Below, in pieces: positions 51,690 through 60,553 of a stretch of DNA of 64,000 bases. The stretch's first letter is position 1. The number at the start of each line of letters is the position of its first letter. Source of the stretch: Elusimicrobiota bacterium (lineage in GTDB: Bacteria; Elusimicrobiota; Elusimicrobia; FEN-1173); the NCBI GenBank assembly GCA_016722575.1, contig JADKIY010000001.1, forward strand, positions 434,001 through 498,000, in the 5' to 3' direction. A model generated the notes under the pieces. It worked only from the letters and a program-made list of their open reading frames with translations. It was not told the DNA's origin and did not search any database. A program made the position numbers and the translations under genes.

Positions 51690-52406
51690 GTGCCTCATTT
51701 GGGAGTCAATATCGACCACGTGGCCACCCTGCGGCAAGCCCGGCGCGGGGAACGGCCCGACGTGGTGGCGGCCGCTCGGGCGGCCCGGGCCGGCGGGGCC
51801 GACAGCGTCACGGTTCATCTGCGCGAAGACCGGCGCCACATTCAGGACAAGGACGTCTCCCTTCTTCGCAAGGAAAAGGGGTTCCGACTTAATTTGGAAA
51901 TGGCCGCCACGGAAGAAATGGTGCGCATTGCCCGGGTGATCCGCCCGGACAGCGTGTGCCTGGTGCCCGAAAAGCGCCAGGAATTGACCACCGAAGGCGG
52001 CTTGAACGTGGAGCGGGAACTTTCCCGCCTTCGGGAGATCTGCCGGAAGATCCAAAGCAAAGGGATCGTCGTGAGTTTGTTCATCGACCCGGACCCGGCG
52101 CAACTTCAAGCGGCCAAAGACGTGGGGGCCGATTGGGTCGAGCTCCACACCGGGGCCTACGCCGGGGCCGCCGGATCGGCCCGGGCGGCCGAACTCGGAA
52201 AAATGGAAGCGGTCGGCGCGGCCGCCGTCGGCCTCGGGTTGGGGTTGAACGCGGGGCACGGGCTGGACTACGACAACGTCGTGCCCGTGGCCCGGCTGCC
52301 CCGGATGCAGGAATTGAACATCGGATTTTCCATCATCGCCCGGGCGCTTTTCGTCGGTTTGGAAGCGGCCGTTCGCGAAATGAAAACGCTCGTCGCTCGG
52401 GCCTAG
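51690..52406 (+). CDS. pdxJ: Pyridoxine 5'-phosphate synthase
   Basis: It closes the pyridine ring in DXP-dependent vitamin B6 synthesis. It has 238 residues. LGVNIDHVATLRQAR, GADSVTVHLREDRRHIQDKDV, NLEMAATEEM, VCLVPEKRQELTTEGG, ELHTGAYA and LNAGHGLDYDNV are canonical. The start is GTG, with only weak ribosome-site sequence (GGAC). glmS follows after 9 nt. The cell therefore uses the pdxJ route for the cofactor of the many PLP enzymes here (lysA, dapL, argD, gcvPA, gcvPB). Confidence 0.95.
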   Translation: MPHLGVNIDHVATLRQARRGERPDVVAAARAARAGGADSVTVHLREDRRHIQDKDVSLLRKEKGFRLNLEMAATEEMVRIARVIRPDSVCLVPEKRQELTTEGGLNVERELSRLREICRKIQSKGIVVSLFIDPDPAQLQAAKDVGADWVELHTGAYAGAAGSARAAELGKMEAVGAAAVGLGLGLNAGHGLDYDNVVPVARLPRMQELNIGFSIIARALFVGLEAAVREMKTLVARA

Positions 52407-52415
52407 GAGTTTTTT

Positions 52416-54278
52416 ATGTGCGGCATCGTCGGCTACATCGGCAAGAACGAAGCGTCGGACGTTCTCCTGGACGGTTTGCGGCGTTTGGAATACCGCGGCT
52501 ACGACTCCGCGGGGATGGTGGTTCTGGACGGCGGCCGCCTCGACATCCGGCGCAGCGTCGGAAAATTGGCGAACCTGGAGGCCCTGCTCAAACGCGAGCC
52601 GTTGAAGGGGGGCGCGGGCGTCGGTCACACCCGCTGGGCCACCCACGGCCGACCCTCCGAGGAAAACGCGCACCCCCACCGGGACGCCACGGGCCGCGTG
52701 GTGGTCGTCCACAACGGCATCATTGAAAATTACACCGCCTTGAAGGCCGGTCTGCTGGCCCGGGGCGTCAAATTCGCTTCCCAGACCGACACCGAGGTCG
52801 TGGCGCATCTGGTCGGGGAAGCCATCGCCCGGCGGCGGTCCAAGGCCGCGCTGTCGGCCGACCAATTCGTGGAGGCGGTGCGGGAGGCGTTGTCCGAGGT
52901 CAAGGGCACCTACGCTTTGGGCATCGTGTCCGCCGACTGCCCCGGCGTCGTTTTGGGCGCCCGCCGGGAATGCCCGCTTTTGATCGGTGTGGGCGAAGGG
53001 GAAAACTTTTTGGCGTCCGACGCCCCCGCCATCCTCTCGCACACGCGGGAAGCCGTGTTCCTGCAGGACGGGGACATGGCCGTGTTGACCGCGGAAGCCT
53101 ACCGGGTGATTTCCATCGACACCGGGCGCCCCGTGGAACGAAAGAAAGTTCACCTGCCCTGGGACCCTCTCCAAGCCGAGAAGGCCGGCTACCGCCATTT
53201 CATGCTGAAGGAAATCCACGAACAGCCCCGGGCGTTGGAAGACACCCTGCGCGGGCGGCTCAACCTCGACGAAACCGGCGTGCACCTCGACACGCTCAAA
53301 CTCTCCGAGGAGCAAATCCGCGGATTTAAAAAGATGACCATCGTGGCCTGCGGCACCTCCTTCCACGCGGGCCTGGTGGCGCGCTACCTGTTTGAAAAAT
53401 GGGTCAAAGCGCCCTGCGACGTGGAAATCGCCTCCGAGTACCGCTACCGGGATCCCCTCATCGGCCCGGGCGATTTGGTGGTGGCCATTTCCCAGTCGGG
53501 GGAAACCGCCGACACCATCGCCGCCCTTCGCCACGCCAAGGAAAAAGGCGCCCGCACCCTGGCCGTTTGCAACGTCGTCGGCTCGACCCTGTACCGCGAG
53601 GCGCACGGAAAAATTCTGACCCATTGCGGCCCGGAGATCGGGGTGGCCAGCACCAAGGCGTTCACCTCCCAGCTGGTGGTTCTCTACCTGCTCGCCGTGT
53701 ACGGGGGGCTCCTTCGCGGGACCCTCCCCCGGGCGGAGGTCGAGAAAATTCTCCAAGACCTTCTCCACCTGCCCCGTTGGGTGGGCGACGCGCTCAAGGA
53801 GGATCCGGGAATTCTGGCCCTGGCCAAGAAGTTTTCCCACAGCCACAATTTCCTTTACCTCGGGCGGAACTTGAACTACCCCATCGCCCTGGAAGGCGCC
53901 CTCAAACTCAAGGAAATCTCCTACATCCACGCCGAAGGCTATCCGTCCGGCGAACTCAAGCACGGGCCCATCGCCTTGATCGACGAGGACATGCCGGTGG
54001 TGGCCATCGCGACCCCGTCGCCCGTGTACGACAAAATGATGTCCAACCTGGAAGAAGTCTCGGCCCGGGGCGGAAAGGTGATCGCCCTCGCGGCCCGGGG
54101 CGACGCCCGGGTGGCCGCGCTGACCCCGGACGTGATCCCGATGCCGGAGGTTCCGGACTATTTGAGCCCCATGGTGAACGTCGTGCCGCTTCAACTTCTC
54201 GCCTACCACATCGCCGTTCTGCGCGGGTGCGACGTCGACCAGCCCCGCAACCTGGCCAAATCCGTCACGGTCGAATAA
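52416..54278 (+). CDS. glmS: Glutamine-fructose-6-phosphate aminotransferase
   Basis: It makes glucosamine-6-phosphate, the substrate of GlmM. It has 620 residues. The N-terminal amidotransferase starts MCGIVGYIG with the nucleophile Cys2. HTRWATHGRPSEENAHPH and VVHNGIIENY follow. Two SIS sugar-isomerase domains carry VACGTSFHAG, SQSGETADTIAAL and KEISYIHAEGYPSGELKHGP, and the C-terminus DQPRNLAKSVTVE is complete. glmS lies only 2.3 kb from glmM, so the amino-sugar branch is grouped. No glmS ribozyme is apparent in the 9-nt spacer. Confidence 0.96.
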   Translation: MCGIVGYIGKNEASDVLLDGLRRLEYRGYDSAGMVVLDGGRLDIRRSVGKLANLEALLKREPLKGGAGVGHTRWATHGRPSEENAHPHRDATGRVVVVHNGIIENYTALKAGLLARGVKFASQTDTEVVAHLVGEAIARRRSKAALSADQFVEAVREALSEVKGTYALGIVSADCPGVVLGARRECPLLIGVGEGENFLASDAPAILSHTREAVFLQDGDMAVLTAEAYRVISIDTGRPVERKKVHLPWDPLQAEKAGYRHFMLKEIHEQPRALEDTLRGRLNLDETGVHLDTLKLSEEQIRGFKKMTIVACGTSFHAGLVARYLFEKWVKAPCDVEIASEYRYRDPLIGPGDLVVAISQSGETADTIAALRHAKEKGARTLAVCNVVGSTLYREAHGKILTHCGPEIGVASTKAFTSQLVVLYLLAVYGGLLRGTLPRAEVEKILQDLLHLPRWVGDALKEDPGILALAKKFSHSHNFLYLGRNLNYPIALEGALKLKEISYIHAEGYPSGELKHGPIALIDEDMPVVAIATPSPVYDKMMSNLEEVSARGGKVIALAARGDARVAALTPDVIPMPEVPDYLSPMVNVVPLQLLAYHIAVLRGCDVDQPRNLAKSVTVE

Positions 54279-54295
54279 CGCGCCCGGTTCCGCGC

Positions 54296-55129
54296 GTGCG
54301 CCTCGATTGGTTGGGCGGGACATTCCTTTTGATCGGGGTCGGCGCGGCCCCGGCCGCGGCGGCCGCCCCGGCCAAGTCCTTGGGGGCGACGCTCAACGCG
54401 GAAGCCGTTTTGAGCCTCCTGGGCGGCCGTTACGACGACCGGGAAGGCGCCGCGCGGCTGCGCGTTCCCATGGACGGCGGGGAAGAGGCCGAATGCCGGG
54501 CCTATTTGCTGGACGTGGCCGCCTGGTCCTCCGACGGGAAAGACCGCGCCCTCTTTCTCACCAAAACCCTTTGCGCGGGCCACGACGCCCACGTGGACGG
54601 CGCCCTGCTCGGCGGCGGCGTCCTGGAGAAACGCGACGGGCGTTGGGTCCCCGTGAACGTCAGCCCCACCATCGCGGAATTCGGGGCCTTCGGCGACTTC
54701 AACGGCGACGTGTCCACGGTTCCTCTCGGGGAAAATCGAATCGGTTTTCTGCTTCAAGCGGAGGGCATGCATCAGGGCGTCAGCGCCGGGGCGGTGTCCC
54801 TCTGGGGGATGCGCGGGGATCGCCTGGCGGAAATTCTTCCCGCCACGATTGTTTCCGAAGACGGGTGCGCGGGCCAGGAATGCGTGGACACCGTCAAGGA
54901 ACAGGACCGGTTTGAAAAGCAGGTGGGCTACCGCCCGCCCTTGCGCTGGGCCTACGGTTCCGCGCTGAACTGGACGGCCGCCGCGGGCCCGGGCTGGAAC
55001 GAACTGGTGGTGACCACCACCGGCACCGAATCGGATTGGACCGACGACCGGCAAACGGTGAAACCGGTCCGTCGAACGCGCCGCTTCGTGTTTTCCGAAG
55101 CGGAGGGCGTCTACCTGGAGCAACCCTGA
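54296..55129 (+). CDS. Exported protein of unknown function
   Basis: It has 277 residues from a GTG 17 nt after glmS; two TTG codons a few residues in are alternatives. It has a signal-like N-terminus (WLGGTFLLIGVGAAPAAAAA) and then a beta-rich globular domain containing GDFNGDVSTVPLGENRIGFLLQAEGMHQG and a possible disulphide pair (DGCAGQECVD). No family is recognised. The FNGD-type phrase recalls calcium loops but is isolated. It could be co-transcribed with glmS and lpdA. Confidence 0.6.
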   Translation: MRLDWLGGTFLLIGVGAAPAAAAAPAKSLGATLNAEAVLSLLGGRYDDREGAARLRVPMDGGEEAECRAYLLDVAAWSSDGKDRALFLTKTLCAGHDAHVDGALLGGGVLEKRDGRWVPVNVSPTIAEFGAFGDFNGDVSTVPLGENRIGFLLQAEGMHQGVSAGAVSLWGMRGDRLAEILPATIVSEDGCAGQECVDTVKEQDRFEKQVGYRPPLRWAYGSALNWTAAAGPGWNELVVTTTGTESDWTDDRQTVKPVRRTRRFVFSEAEGVYLEQP

Positions 55130-55132
55130 TTT

Positions 55133-56482
55133 ATGGCGAAATCGATTGCGATCATCGGCGGAGGTCCCGGCGGCGAGGCCGCGGCGAAACGCGCCGCCGC
55201 CCGGGGCGCCCGGGTCACGCTCGTCGAAAAAAACCGCTTGGGCGGCGTCTGCCTCAATTGGGGATGCATTCCCTCCAAGGCCCTGCTGGAAGCCGGGCGG
55301 TTGGTTCACGCCGTGTCCGCCGCCGGCGCGTACGCCTCGGGGGGCGTGGATTTCCGGATTCGGTGGGCGGACCTTCAAAAAAAGAAAGACGATTTGGTCT
55401 CGAATCTGCGAGCGTCCTTGGCGCAGAATTACCAACGATTGGGCGTTCGCGTGGTGGAAGGGGCGGCGACGTTTGTCGATTCGGCCACCCTGGTCGTTCA
55501 GACCTCCGCGGGGGCCGAACGGATTTCGTTTGACGCGGCCGTGGTGGCCACGGGATCCGTTCCGTTTTTTCCGCCGCCCTTCGCCGCTCTCTCGGGAACG
55601 TTTCTGGATTCGGACCGGGCGCTTTCCCTGGAGCGTCTTCCCGCCTCGATCGCGGTGGTGGGCGGCGGCGCGGTGGGGTGCGAATTCGCCTGCCTTTTTC
55701 GGGAGTTGGGCGTGGCCGTCTCGATCATTGAAAAAACGGAGGCGCTCCTGCCCGGGGAAGATCCCGCGGTGGTGCGCGTTCTTCAAGGGGCTTTCGCCTC
55801 CCGGGGGATCGACGTCCGGGTCGGAACCACGGTGCGCTCCGCCCAACGGGGGCCGTCCGGGTGGTCCCTGGAATTGACGGACGGCGGGTCGGTGTCGGTG
55901 GAAGAGCTTTTGGTTTGCGTGGGTCGCAAACCCTCCGTGGCGGGACTGGGCCTCGACGCCGCGGGCGTGCGCGTGGAGAACGACCGGCCGGTGGTCGACG
56001 CCTTTTTAAGAACCTCCCACCCGGCGGTGTACGCGGTGGGCGACCTGAACGGGTTGTCGCTGTTGGCCCACGCGGCCGCGGCCCAGGGGGAAATCGCCGT
56101 GGATCACGTCTTCGGCGAAGCGCGGCCCTACCGCAACGAACGGGTGCCCCGTTGCCTGTACACCTGGCCGGAGGTGGCCAGCGTCGGGGACTGGACGCAC
56201 ACCGCCCAGGCCCGGGGACTGGAGACCAAGGCGCAGCGATTTTTCTTCAAGGGATCGGCCAAGGCTCTGGCCGCCAACGAGGGCGACGGGTTTCTTCAGG
56301 TGGTTTCCGAAAAGAGCGGCGGAAAACTTCTCGGGGCCCAAATCGTCGGGCCCCACGCGACGGAAATCATCCACGTGTTCGCGATGGCCCTCGCCGCCGA
56401 AAGGACCGTGTCCCAAATGCGGGACGTGATCTACGCCCACCCCACCTTGTCCGAGGGGATCCGGGAGGCTTTGTCCCGATGA
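55133..56482 (+). CDS. lpdA: Dihydrolipoyl dehydrogenase (lipoamide dehydrogenase)
   Basis: It reoxidises dihydrolipoyl groups (L protein of glycine cleavage) with NAD+ and FAD. It has 449 residues. IAIIGGGPGGEAAAKRAA binds FAD. The redox disulphide is GGVCLNWGCIPSKALLE. The second dinucleotide motif is IAVVGGGAVGCEFACLF. VYAVGDLNG and the catalytic AHPTLSEGIREAL are present. It heads a run lpdA-lipA-rhodanese-gcvT-gcvH-gcvPA-gcvPB, so glycine cleavage is its main context; a pyruvate dehydrogenase is not seen in the window. Confidence 0.93.
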   Translation: MAKSIAIIGGGPGGEAAAKRAAARGARVTLVEKNRLGGVCLNWGCIPSKALLEAGRLVHAVSAAGAYASGGVDFRIRWADLQKKKDDLVSNLRASLAQNYQRLGVRVVEGAATFVDSATLVVQTSAGAERISFDAAVVATGSVPFFPPPFAALSGTFLDSDRALSLERLPASIAVVGGGAVGCEFACLFRELGVAVSIIEKTEALLPGEDPAVVRVLQGAFASRGIDVRVGTTVRSAQRGPSGWSLELTDGGSVSVEELLVCVGRKPSVAGLGLDAAGVRVENDRPVVDAFLRTSHPAVYAVGDLNGLSLLAHAAAAQGEIAVDHVFGEARPYRNERVPRCLYTWPEVASVGDWTHTAQARGLETKAQRFFFKGSAKALAANEGDGFLQVVSEKSGGKLLGAQIVGPHATEIIHVFAMALAAERTVSQMRDVIYAHPTLSEGIREALSR

Positions 56483-57339
56483 CGTCCCCGGCCTCTTTTC
56501 GCCCGCGATTGCCGGCGTTTTTAAAGCGAACCGTCCCTGCGGGGGCCACCTACGAACGGCTCCAGGACGCCCGGCGGGAAAGCGAACTGCCCACGGTTTG
56601 CGAAGAGGCCCGTTGCCCCAACCGAACGGAATGCTGGACCCGGGGCACGTTGACGTTTCAAATTTTGGGCGCCGTCTGCACCCGGCGATGTGCTTTTTGC
56701 GCGGAAACCACGGGCCGCCCCGGGGCCGTTGATCCCCGGGAACCGGCCAAGCTCGTGGAGGCCGCCCGCCGACTGTCCCTCCGCCACGTGGTGATCACTT
56801 CCCCGGCCCGGGACGATTTGGACGATCAGGGCGCCGGGCAATTCGCGGCTTGCGTGGAAGCCCTTCGACGGGATCTTCCGGCCGTCACCGTCGAGGTGTT
56901 GGTGCCCGATTTCCAGGGGCGCGCCGATTTGCTAGAACGGGTGTTCCGAACCCGTCCGGACGTCTTTAACCATAATTTGGAAACCGTCCGCCGGCTCACC
57001 CCCCGGGTGCGCGCCCGGGCGACCTACGACCGGACGCTTTCGGTTCTGGCGGCCGCCGTCCGGGCCGGGCTTCACGCCAAGTCCGGCGTGATGGTCGGGT
57101 TGGGGGAAACCCGCGAGGAGCTGGGCGAGGCGTTTCGGGATTTGAGCGCCGCCGGCGTCCGGTCCCTCACCGTGGGACAATACCTGCCGCCCAGCCCCGC
57201 CCATTTTCCGGTGGACCGGTTTTATTCCTTGAACGAATTTGAGGATTTGAAACGGCGAGCGACGCCGTTGTTTGAGAAAGCGATGGTCGGTCCCCTGGTG
57301 CGCAGTTCCTACCACGCGGACGACATGGTGAAATCATGA
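56479..57339 (+). CDS. lipA: Lipoyl synthase
   Basis: This radical-SAM enzyme inserts two sulphurs into octanoyl groups on carrier proteins. It has 286 residues. The auxiliary cluster is held by CEEARCPNRTECW, the radical-SAM cluster by CTRRCAFC (Cys near 67, 71, 74). VLVPDFQG, FNHNLETV, KSGVMVGLGET, QYLPPSPAHFPVDRF and the C-terminal RSSYHAD (RSSY Ser ligand) are canonical. ATGA overlap with lpdA. The following rhodanese gene also overlaps by 4 nt, which is suggestive because LipA consumes its own auxiliary cluster as sulphur donor. Confidence 0.96.
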   Translation: MTSPASFRPRLPAFLKRTVPAGATYERLQDARRESELPTVCEEARCPNRTECWTRGTLTFQILGAVCTRRCAFCAETTGRPGAVDPREPAKLVEAARRLSLRHVVITSPARDDLDDQGAGQFAACVEALRRDLPAVTVEVLVPDFQGRADLLERVFRTRPDVFNHNLETVRRLTPRVRARATYDRTLSVLAAAVRAGLHAKSGVMVGLGETREELGEAFRDLSAAGVRSLTVGQYLPPSPAHFPVDRFYSLNEFEDLKRRATPLFEKAMVGPLVRSSYHADDMVKS

Positions 57340-57713
57340 AACAGCATTCCCCCGGATTTTTAAAGTTGGTGGAGGACGCCAAATCCCGCGTCCGCGAAAT
57401 CAGCGTCGCCGACGTGCGGGCCCATCTGGAGCGGCGTCAGCCGTTCCGTTTTATCGACGTGCGGGAGGACCGGGAGTGGGCCCAGGGCCACGCCGCCGGG
57501 GCGGAACACATGGGGCGGGGCGTGCTGGAACGCGACGTGGAAAAGGCCATTCCCGATTTCCAAACCCCCCTGGTGCTTTACTGCGGGGGCGGATTCCGAT
57601 CCGCCCTGGCGGCCGACAGCCTCCAAAAAATGGGCTATCAAAACGTTTTTTCCCTCACGGGCGGTTGGTCGGCCTGGGTGGACGCCGGCGGCCCGGTGGA
57701 AGGCGTTCGATGA
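57336..57713 (+). CDS. Single-domain rhodanese-like protein between lipA and gcvT
   Basis: It has 125 residues and is cytosolic (no signal). The rhodanese domain has FRFIDVREDREWAQGHAAGA and the active-site loop VLYCGGGFRSALAA with the catalytic Cys, followed by GYQNVFSLTGGWSAW. Rhodaneses carry persulphide sulphur. ATGA overlaps on both sides embed it between lipoyl synthase and gcvT, so supply of sulphur for iron-sulphur repair or lipoate is a reasonable inference. A simple detoxifying sulphurtransferase cannot be excluded. Confidence 0.86.
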   Translation: MKQHSPGFLKLVEDAKSRVREISVADVRAHLERRQPFRFIDVREDREWAQGHAAGAEHMGRGVLERDVEKAIPDFQTPLVLYCGGGFRSALAADSLQKMGYQNVFSLTGGWSAWVDAGGPVEGVR

Positions 57714-58804
57714 CCGGTCCCGCGATGCAGCGCACCCCTTTCTACGCCCATCACGTGGCCGCGCGGGGAAAACTGGTTCCCTTCGCCGGGTGGGAAATGC
57801 CGGTGCAATTTTCCACCGTGATGGCGGAGCACAAAGCGGTTCGGGAACGGGCCGGCGTTTTCGATATTTCCCATATGGGCCAAGTCTGGGTGGCCGGTCC
57901 CGAGGCCCGGGCGTTTCTCCAAAAGCTGGTCACCAACGACGTCGCCCCATTGCTCCCGGGGCGGGGCCTCTACGCCCTGCTGTGCAAACCCGACGGGGGG
58001 GTCATCGACGACCTTTATATTTATTGTTTGGAGACGGATCGCTTCCTGGTGATCGTGAACGCCTCCCGGGCGTCCGTGGATTTGATGTGGATGAAGGAGA
58101 ATTTGTCCGGGGACGTGATGTTGATCGATCAGCCCCAGGCGGCCGCCCTGGCGCTGCAGGGCCCCGCCGCGGCCAAAATCATGGGCCATTTTTCCGCCGA
58201 CGCCCTGGCCCTTCCCAAAAACGGAGTGGCCGAGCTCACCATCGAAGGCAACGAACTGGTGGTGGCCCGGACGGGTTATACCGGGGAGGACGGCTTTGAG
58301 ATTTTTTCTCCGGCGGGGCACCTGCTCCAATTTTACCCGTCGCTCCTGAAGCGCGGCTCCGACTACGGATTGATCCCCTGCGGCCTGGGGGCCCGGGACA
58401 CCCTGCGCCTCGAAATGGGTTACCGACTTTACGGGAACGATTTGGACGAACACCACTCGGCCCTGGAAGCCGGACTGGGCTGGGCGGTCAAATTCAACAA
58501 AGGCGATTTCATCGGCCGGGATTCCCTGTTCAACGAGAAGGCCAAAGGGTCCCACCGGAAATTCATCGGTTTGCGCCTGGCCGATCGGGGCGTGCCCCGG
58601 CACGGTTGTCCCATCCTGTTGAACGGGAAAACCGTGGGCGAAGTGACGAGCGGCACCTTCTCCCCGTCCTTGAACATCGGGATCGCCGTGGGCTACGCCG
58701 AATCCGAGCGTTTCCCCGTCGGGACGACCCGGGCCGCGGTACGGGTGCACGAGCGGGACATCCCGGCGGACGTCGTCGTCCCGCCTTTTTATAAAAAGAG
58801 TTAG
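57710..58804 (+). CDS. gcvT: Glycine cleavage system T protein (aminomethyltransferase)
   Basis: It moves the methylene group from the lipoyl arm of H protein to tetrahydrofolate and releases ammonia. It has 364 residues. TPFYAHHVAARGKLVPFAGWEMPVQF, GVFDISHMGQV, YALLCKPDGGVIDDLYIY, ARTGYTGEDGFEIF and PCGLGARDTLRLEMGY are the signatures. ATGA overlap with the rhodanese gene. gcvH follows after 8 nt. Confidence 0.95.
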   Translation: MTGPAMQRTPFYAHHVAARGKLVPFAGWEMPVQFSTVMAEHKAVRERAGVFDISHMGQVWVAGPEARAFLQKLVTNDVAPLLPGRGLYALLCKPDGGVIDDLYIYCLETDRFLVIVNASRASVDLMWMKENLSGDVMLIDQPQAAALALQGPAAAKIMGHFSADALALPKNGVAELTIEGNELVVARTGYTGEDGFEIFSPAGHLLQFYPSLLKRGSDYGLIPCGLGARDTLRLEMGYRLYGNDLDEHHSALEAGLGWAVKFNKGDFIGRDSLFNEKAKGSHRKFIGLRLADRGVPRHGCPILLNGKTVGEVTSGTFSPSLNIGIAVGYAESERFPVGTTRAAVRVHERDIPADVVVPPFYKKS

Positions 58805-58812
58805 GAGAGCGT

Positions 58813-59190
58813 ATGGACCCCCTTCAATTGCGTTTTACCCAAAGCCACGAATGGATCGCCCCCGACGGCACGGTGGGCCTTTCCGACCACGCCCAGCACG
58901 AAATCACCGACGTCGTTTTCGTGGAACTGCCCAAGGCGGGCCGCGCGGTCAAGGCCAAGGAATCCTGCGCCATCGTGGAATCGGTCAAAGCGGCCTTCGA
59001 TATTTACGCCCCGGTGGCCGGGACCGTGAGCGCGGTCAACGACGCGGTGGTCAAAAACCCCGCCGCGGTCAATCAATCGCCCTACGAAGGCGGCTGGCTC
59101 TACAAGATCGCCATGTCGAACCCCGCGGAGCGCGACGCGCTCATGACCCACGCCCAATACCAGGAATTCATCAAAACCGCGGCGCACTGA
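58813..59190 (+). CDS. gcvH: Glycine cleavage system H protein
   Basis: This lipoyl carrier shuttles the aminomethyl intermediate among P, T and L proteins. It has 125 residues. FTQSHEWI and VGLSDHAQHEITDVVFVELP lead to the lipoylation site ESVKAAFDIYAP with Lys59. NPAAVNQSPYEGGWLYKI is also typical. A GGAGAG Shine-Dalgarno is 5 nt before the ATG. The neighbouring lipA and the LipM/LplA-like gene at 63254 would supply its cofactor. Confidence 0.96.
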   Translation: MDPLQLRFTQSHEWIAPDGTVGLSDHAQHEITDVVFVELPKAGRAVKAKESCAIVESVKAAFDIYAPVAGTVSAVNDAVVKNPAAVNQSPYEGGWLYKIAMSNPAERDALMTHAQYQEFIKTAAH

Positions 59191-59224
59191 ACCCCCGGAT
59201 TCTTCCCGCAAGGACGGTCGAGCC

Positions 59225-60553
59225 ATGTTCGTTCCCCACACCGAAGAACAAAAGAAGGAAATGCTCCGAACCATCGGGGTCTCCAAATTTGACGACCTCC
59301 TGGCGGGGTTGCCGCCGTCCCTCCTACGTCCGAACCTGGGGCTGCCGTCGTCGATGTCCGAAATGGAACTGCTCCGCCACATGGAGGGATTGGCCCAAAA
59401 AGACCACTTGGCCCAGTCGTATCTCGGGGCCGGCGCCTACGAGCATTTCATACCGACCTCCGTTTGGGCCTTGGCTCTCCGGGGCGAATTCGCCACGGCC
59501 TACACGCCGTACCAAGCGGAGGCCAGCCAGGGCACGCTTCAATCCATCTACGAATTCCAGTCGCTGATCGGCGAGCTCTTCGCCATGGACGTGGCCAACG
59601 CCTCGATGTACGACGGCGCCAGCGCCGCCGCCGAAGCCTGCCTCCTGGCGGCCAAACACACGGAACGGCCGGTGATTCTAATTCCCGAAACGGTCCACCC
59701 CCAGACGCGTCAGGTGATCGAAACTTACCTGGCCCACAGCGGCGCCCGAATCGTCGTCTTGCCCTGCCCCGACGGCGTTTTGTCCCTGGACACGCTGAAG
59801 AAAAACCTCGGCGGGGACACCGCGGCCTTGTTGATTCAAAACCCCAACTTTTTCGGCTGTTTGGAAACGAACCTCCACGAAGCCGCGGCCGCCGCCCACG
59901 CCGCGGGGGCGCTCGTCATCGCCTCCAGCTACCCCGTGGCGCTGGGAATGATTTCACCGCCGGGCGAATACGGCGCCGACATCGCCGTGGCCGAGGGCCA
60001 GCCCCTGGGCCTGCCGTTGGGCTACGGCGGCCCCTACGTGGGACTCTTCGCCTGCAAAACCGAATTGATCCGCAAAATGCCCAGCCGCATCGTCGGTCAA
60101 ACGTTGGACCGGGACGGGAAGCGCGCTTTTGTCCTCACCCTCCAAGCCCGGGAACAACACATTCGACGGGAAAAAGCCACCTCGAACATCTGCACCAACC
60201 AGGCCCTCTGCGCCTTGGCGAGCACGATCCACATGTCGCTCCTGGGCAAAGAGGGGTTGCGGGAACTGGCCGATCTGAATTTCCAAAAAGCCCACTACGC
60301 GGCGGGGGAACTTCAAAAACGCGGCTTCGCCCCGGTGTTTCAACAGCCCTTCTTCAACGAATTCACCGTCCGTTGCCCCGTGTCGCCGGAAAAAATCGCC
60401 GACCGCCTGGCGGAAAAACGCGTGTTGGCGGGGCTTCCCCTGGGGCCTTATTTCAAGGACCGGGCCGATCAGCTGGTCGTCTGCGTGACGGAAATCAAAA
60501 CCAAGGCGGACATCGACGAATTCGCCGGGCTCCTGGAGGCCGCGTGCCGCTGA
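59225..60553 (+). CDS. gcvPA: Glycine dehydrogenase (decarboxylating) subunit 1
   Basis: This is the N-terminal half of the P protein, in the split form common outside Proteobacteria. It has 442 residues. MFVPHTEEQKKEMLRTIGVS, GLPSSMSEMELLRHM, FIPTSVWALALRGEFATAYTPYQAEASQGTLQ (in parts) and YDGASAAAEACLLA are typical. It lacks the PLP lysine, which is in the second subunit. It overlaps gcvPB by 10 nt, ensuring coupled translation of the two halves. Confidence 0.95.
   Translation: MFVPHTEEQKKEMLRTIGVSKFDDLLAGLPPSLLRPNLGLPSSMSEMELLRHMEGLAQKDHLAQSYLGAGAYEHFIPTSVWALALRGEFATAYTPYQAEASQGTLQSIYEFQSLIGELFAMDVANASMYDGASAAAEACLLAAKHTERPVILIPETVHPQTRQVIETYLAHSGARIVVLPCPDGVLSLDTLKKNLGGDTAALLIQNPNFFGCLETNLHEAAAAAHAAGALVIASSYPVALGMISPPGEYGADIAVAEGQPLGLPLGYGGPYVGLFACKTELIRKMPSRIVGQTLDRDGKRAFVLTLQAREQHIRREKATSNICTNQALCALASTIHMSLLGKEGLRELADLNFQKAHYAAGELQKRGFAPVFQQPFFNEFTVRCPVSPEKIADRLAEKRVLAGLPLGPYFKDRADQLVVCVTEIKTKADIDEFAGLLEAACR

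Noticed and set aside
52407..52415. glmS ribozyme
   Set aside because: The spacer between pdxJ and glmS is 9 nt, too short for the ribozyme.
53399..54295. Upstream extension of the 54296 gene through glmS
   Set aside because: It lies out of frame inside glmS and has shadow-type composition; the signal-like sequence starts at 54296.
57713..58812. Glycine riboswitch controlling gcvT/gcvH
   Set aside because: gcvT overlaps the upstream gene and gcvH follows by 8 nt, leaving no leader. Upstream of lpdA there are only 3 nt.
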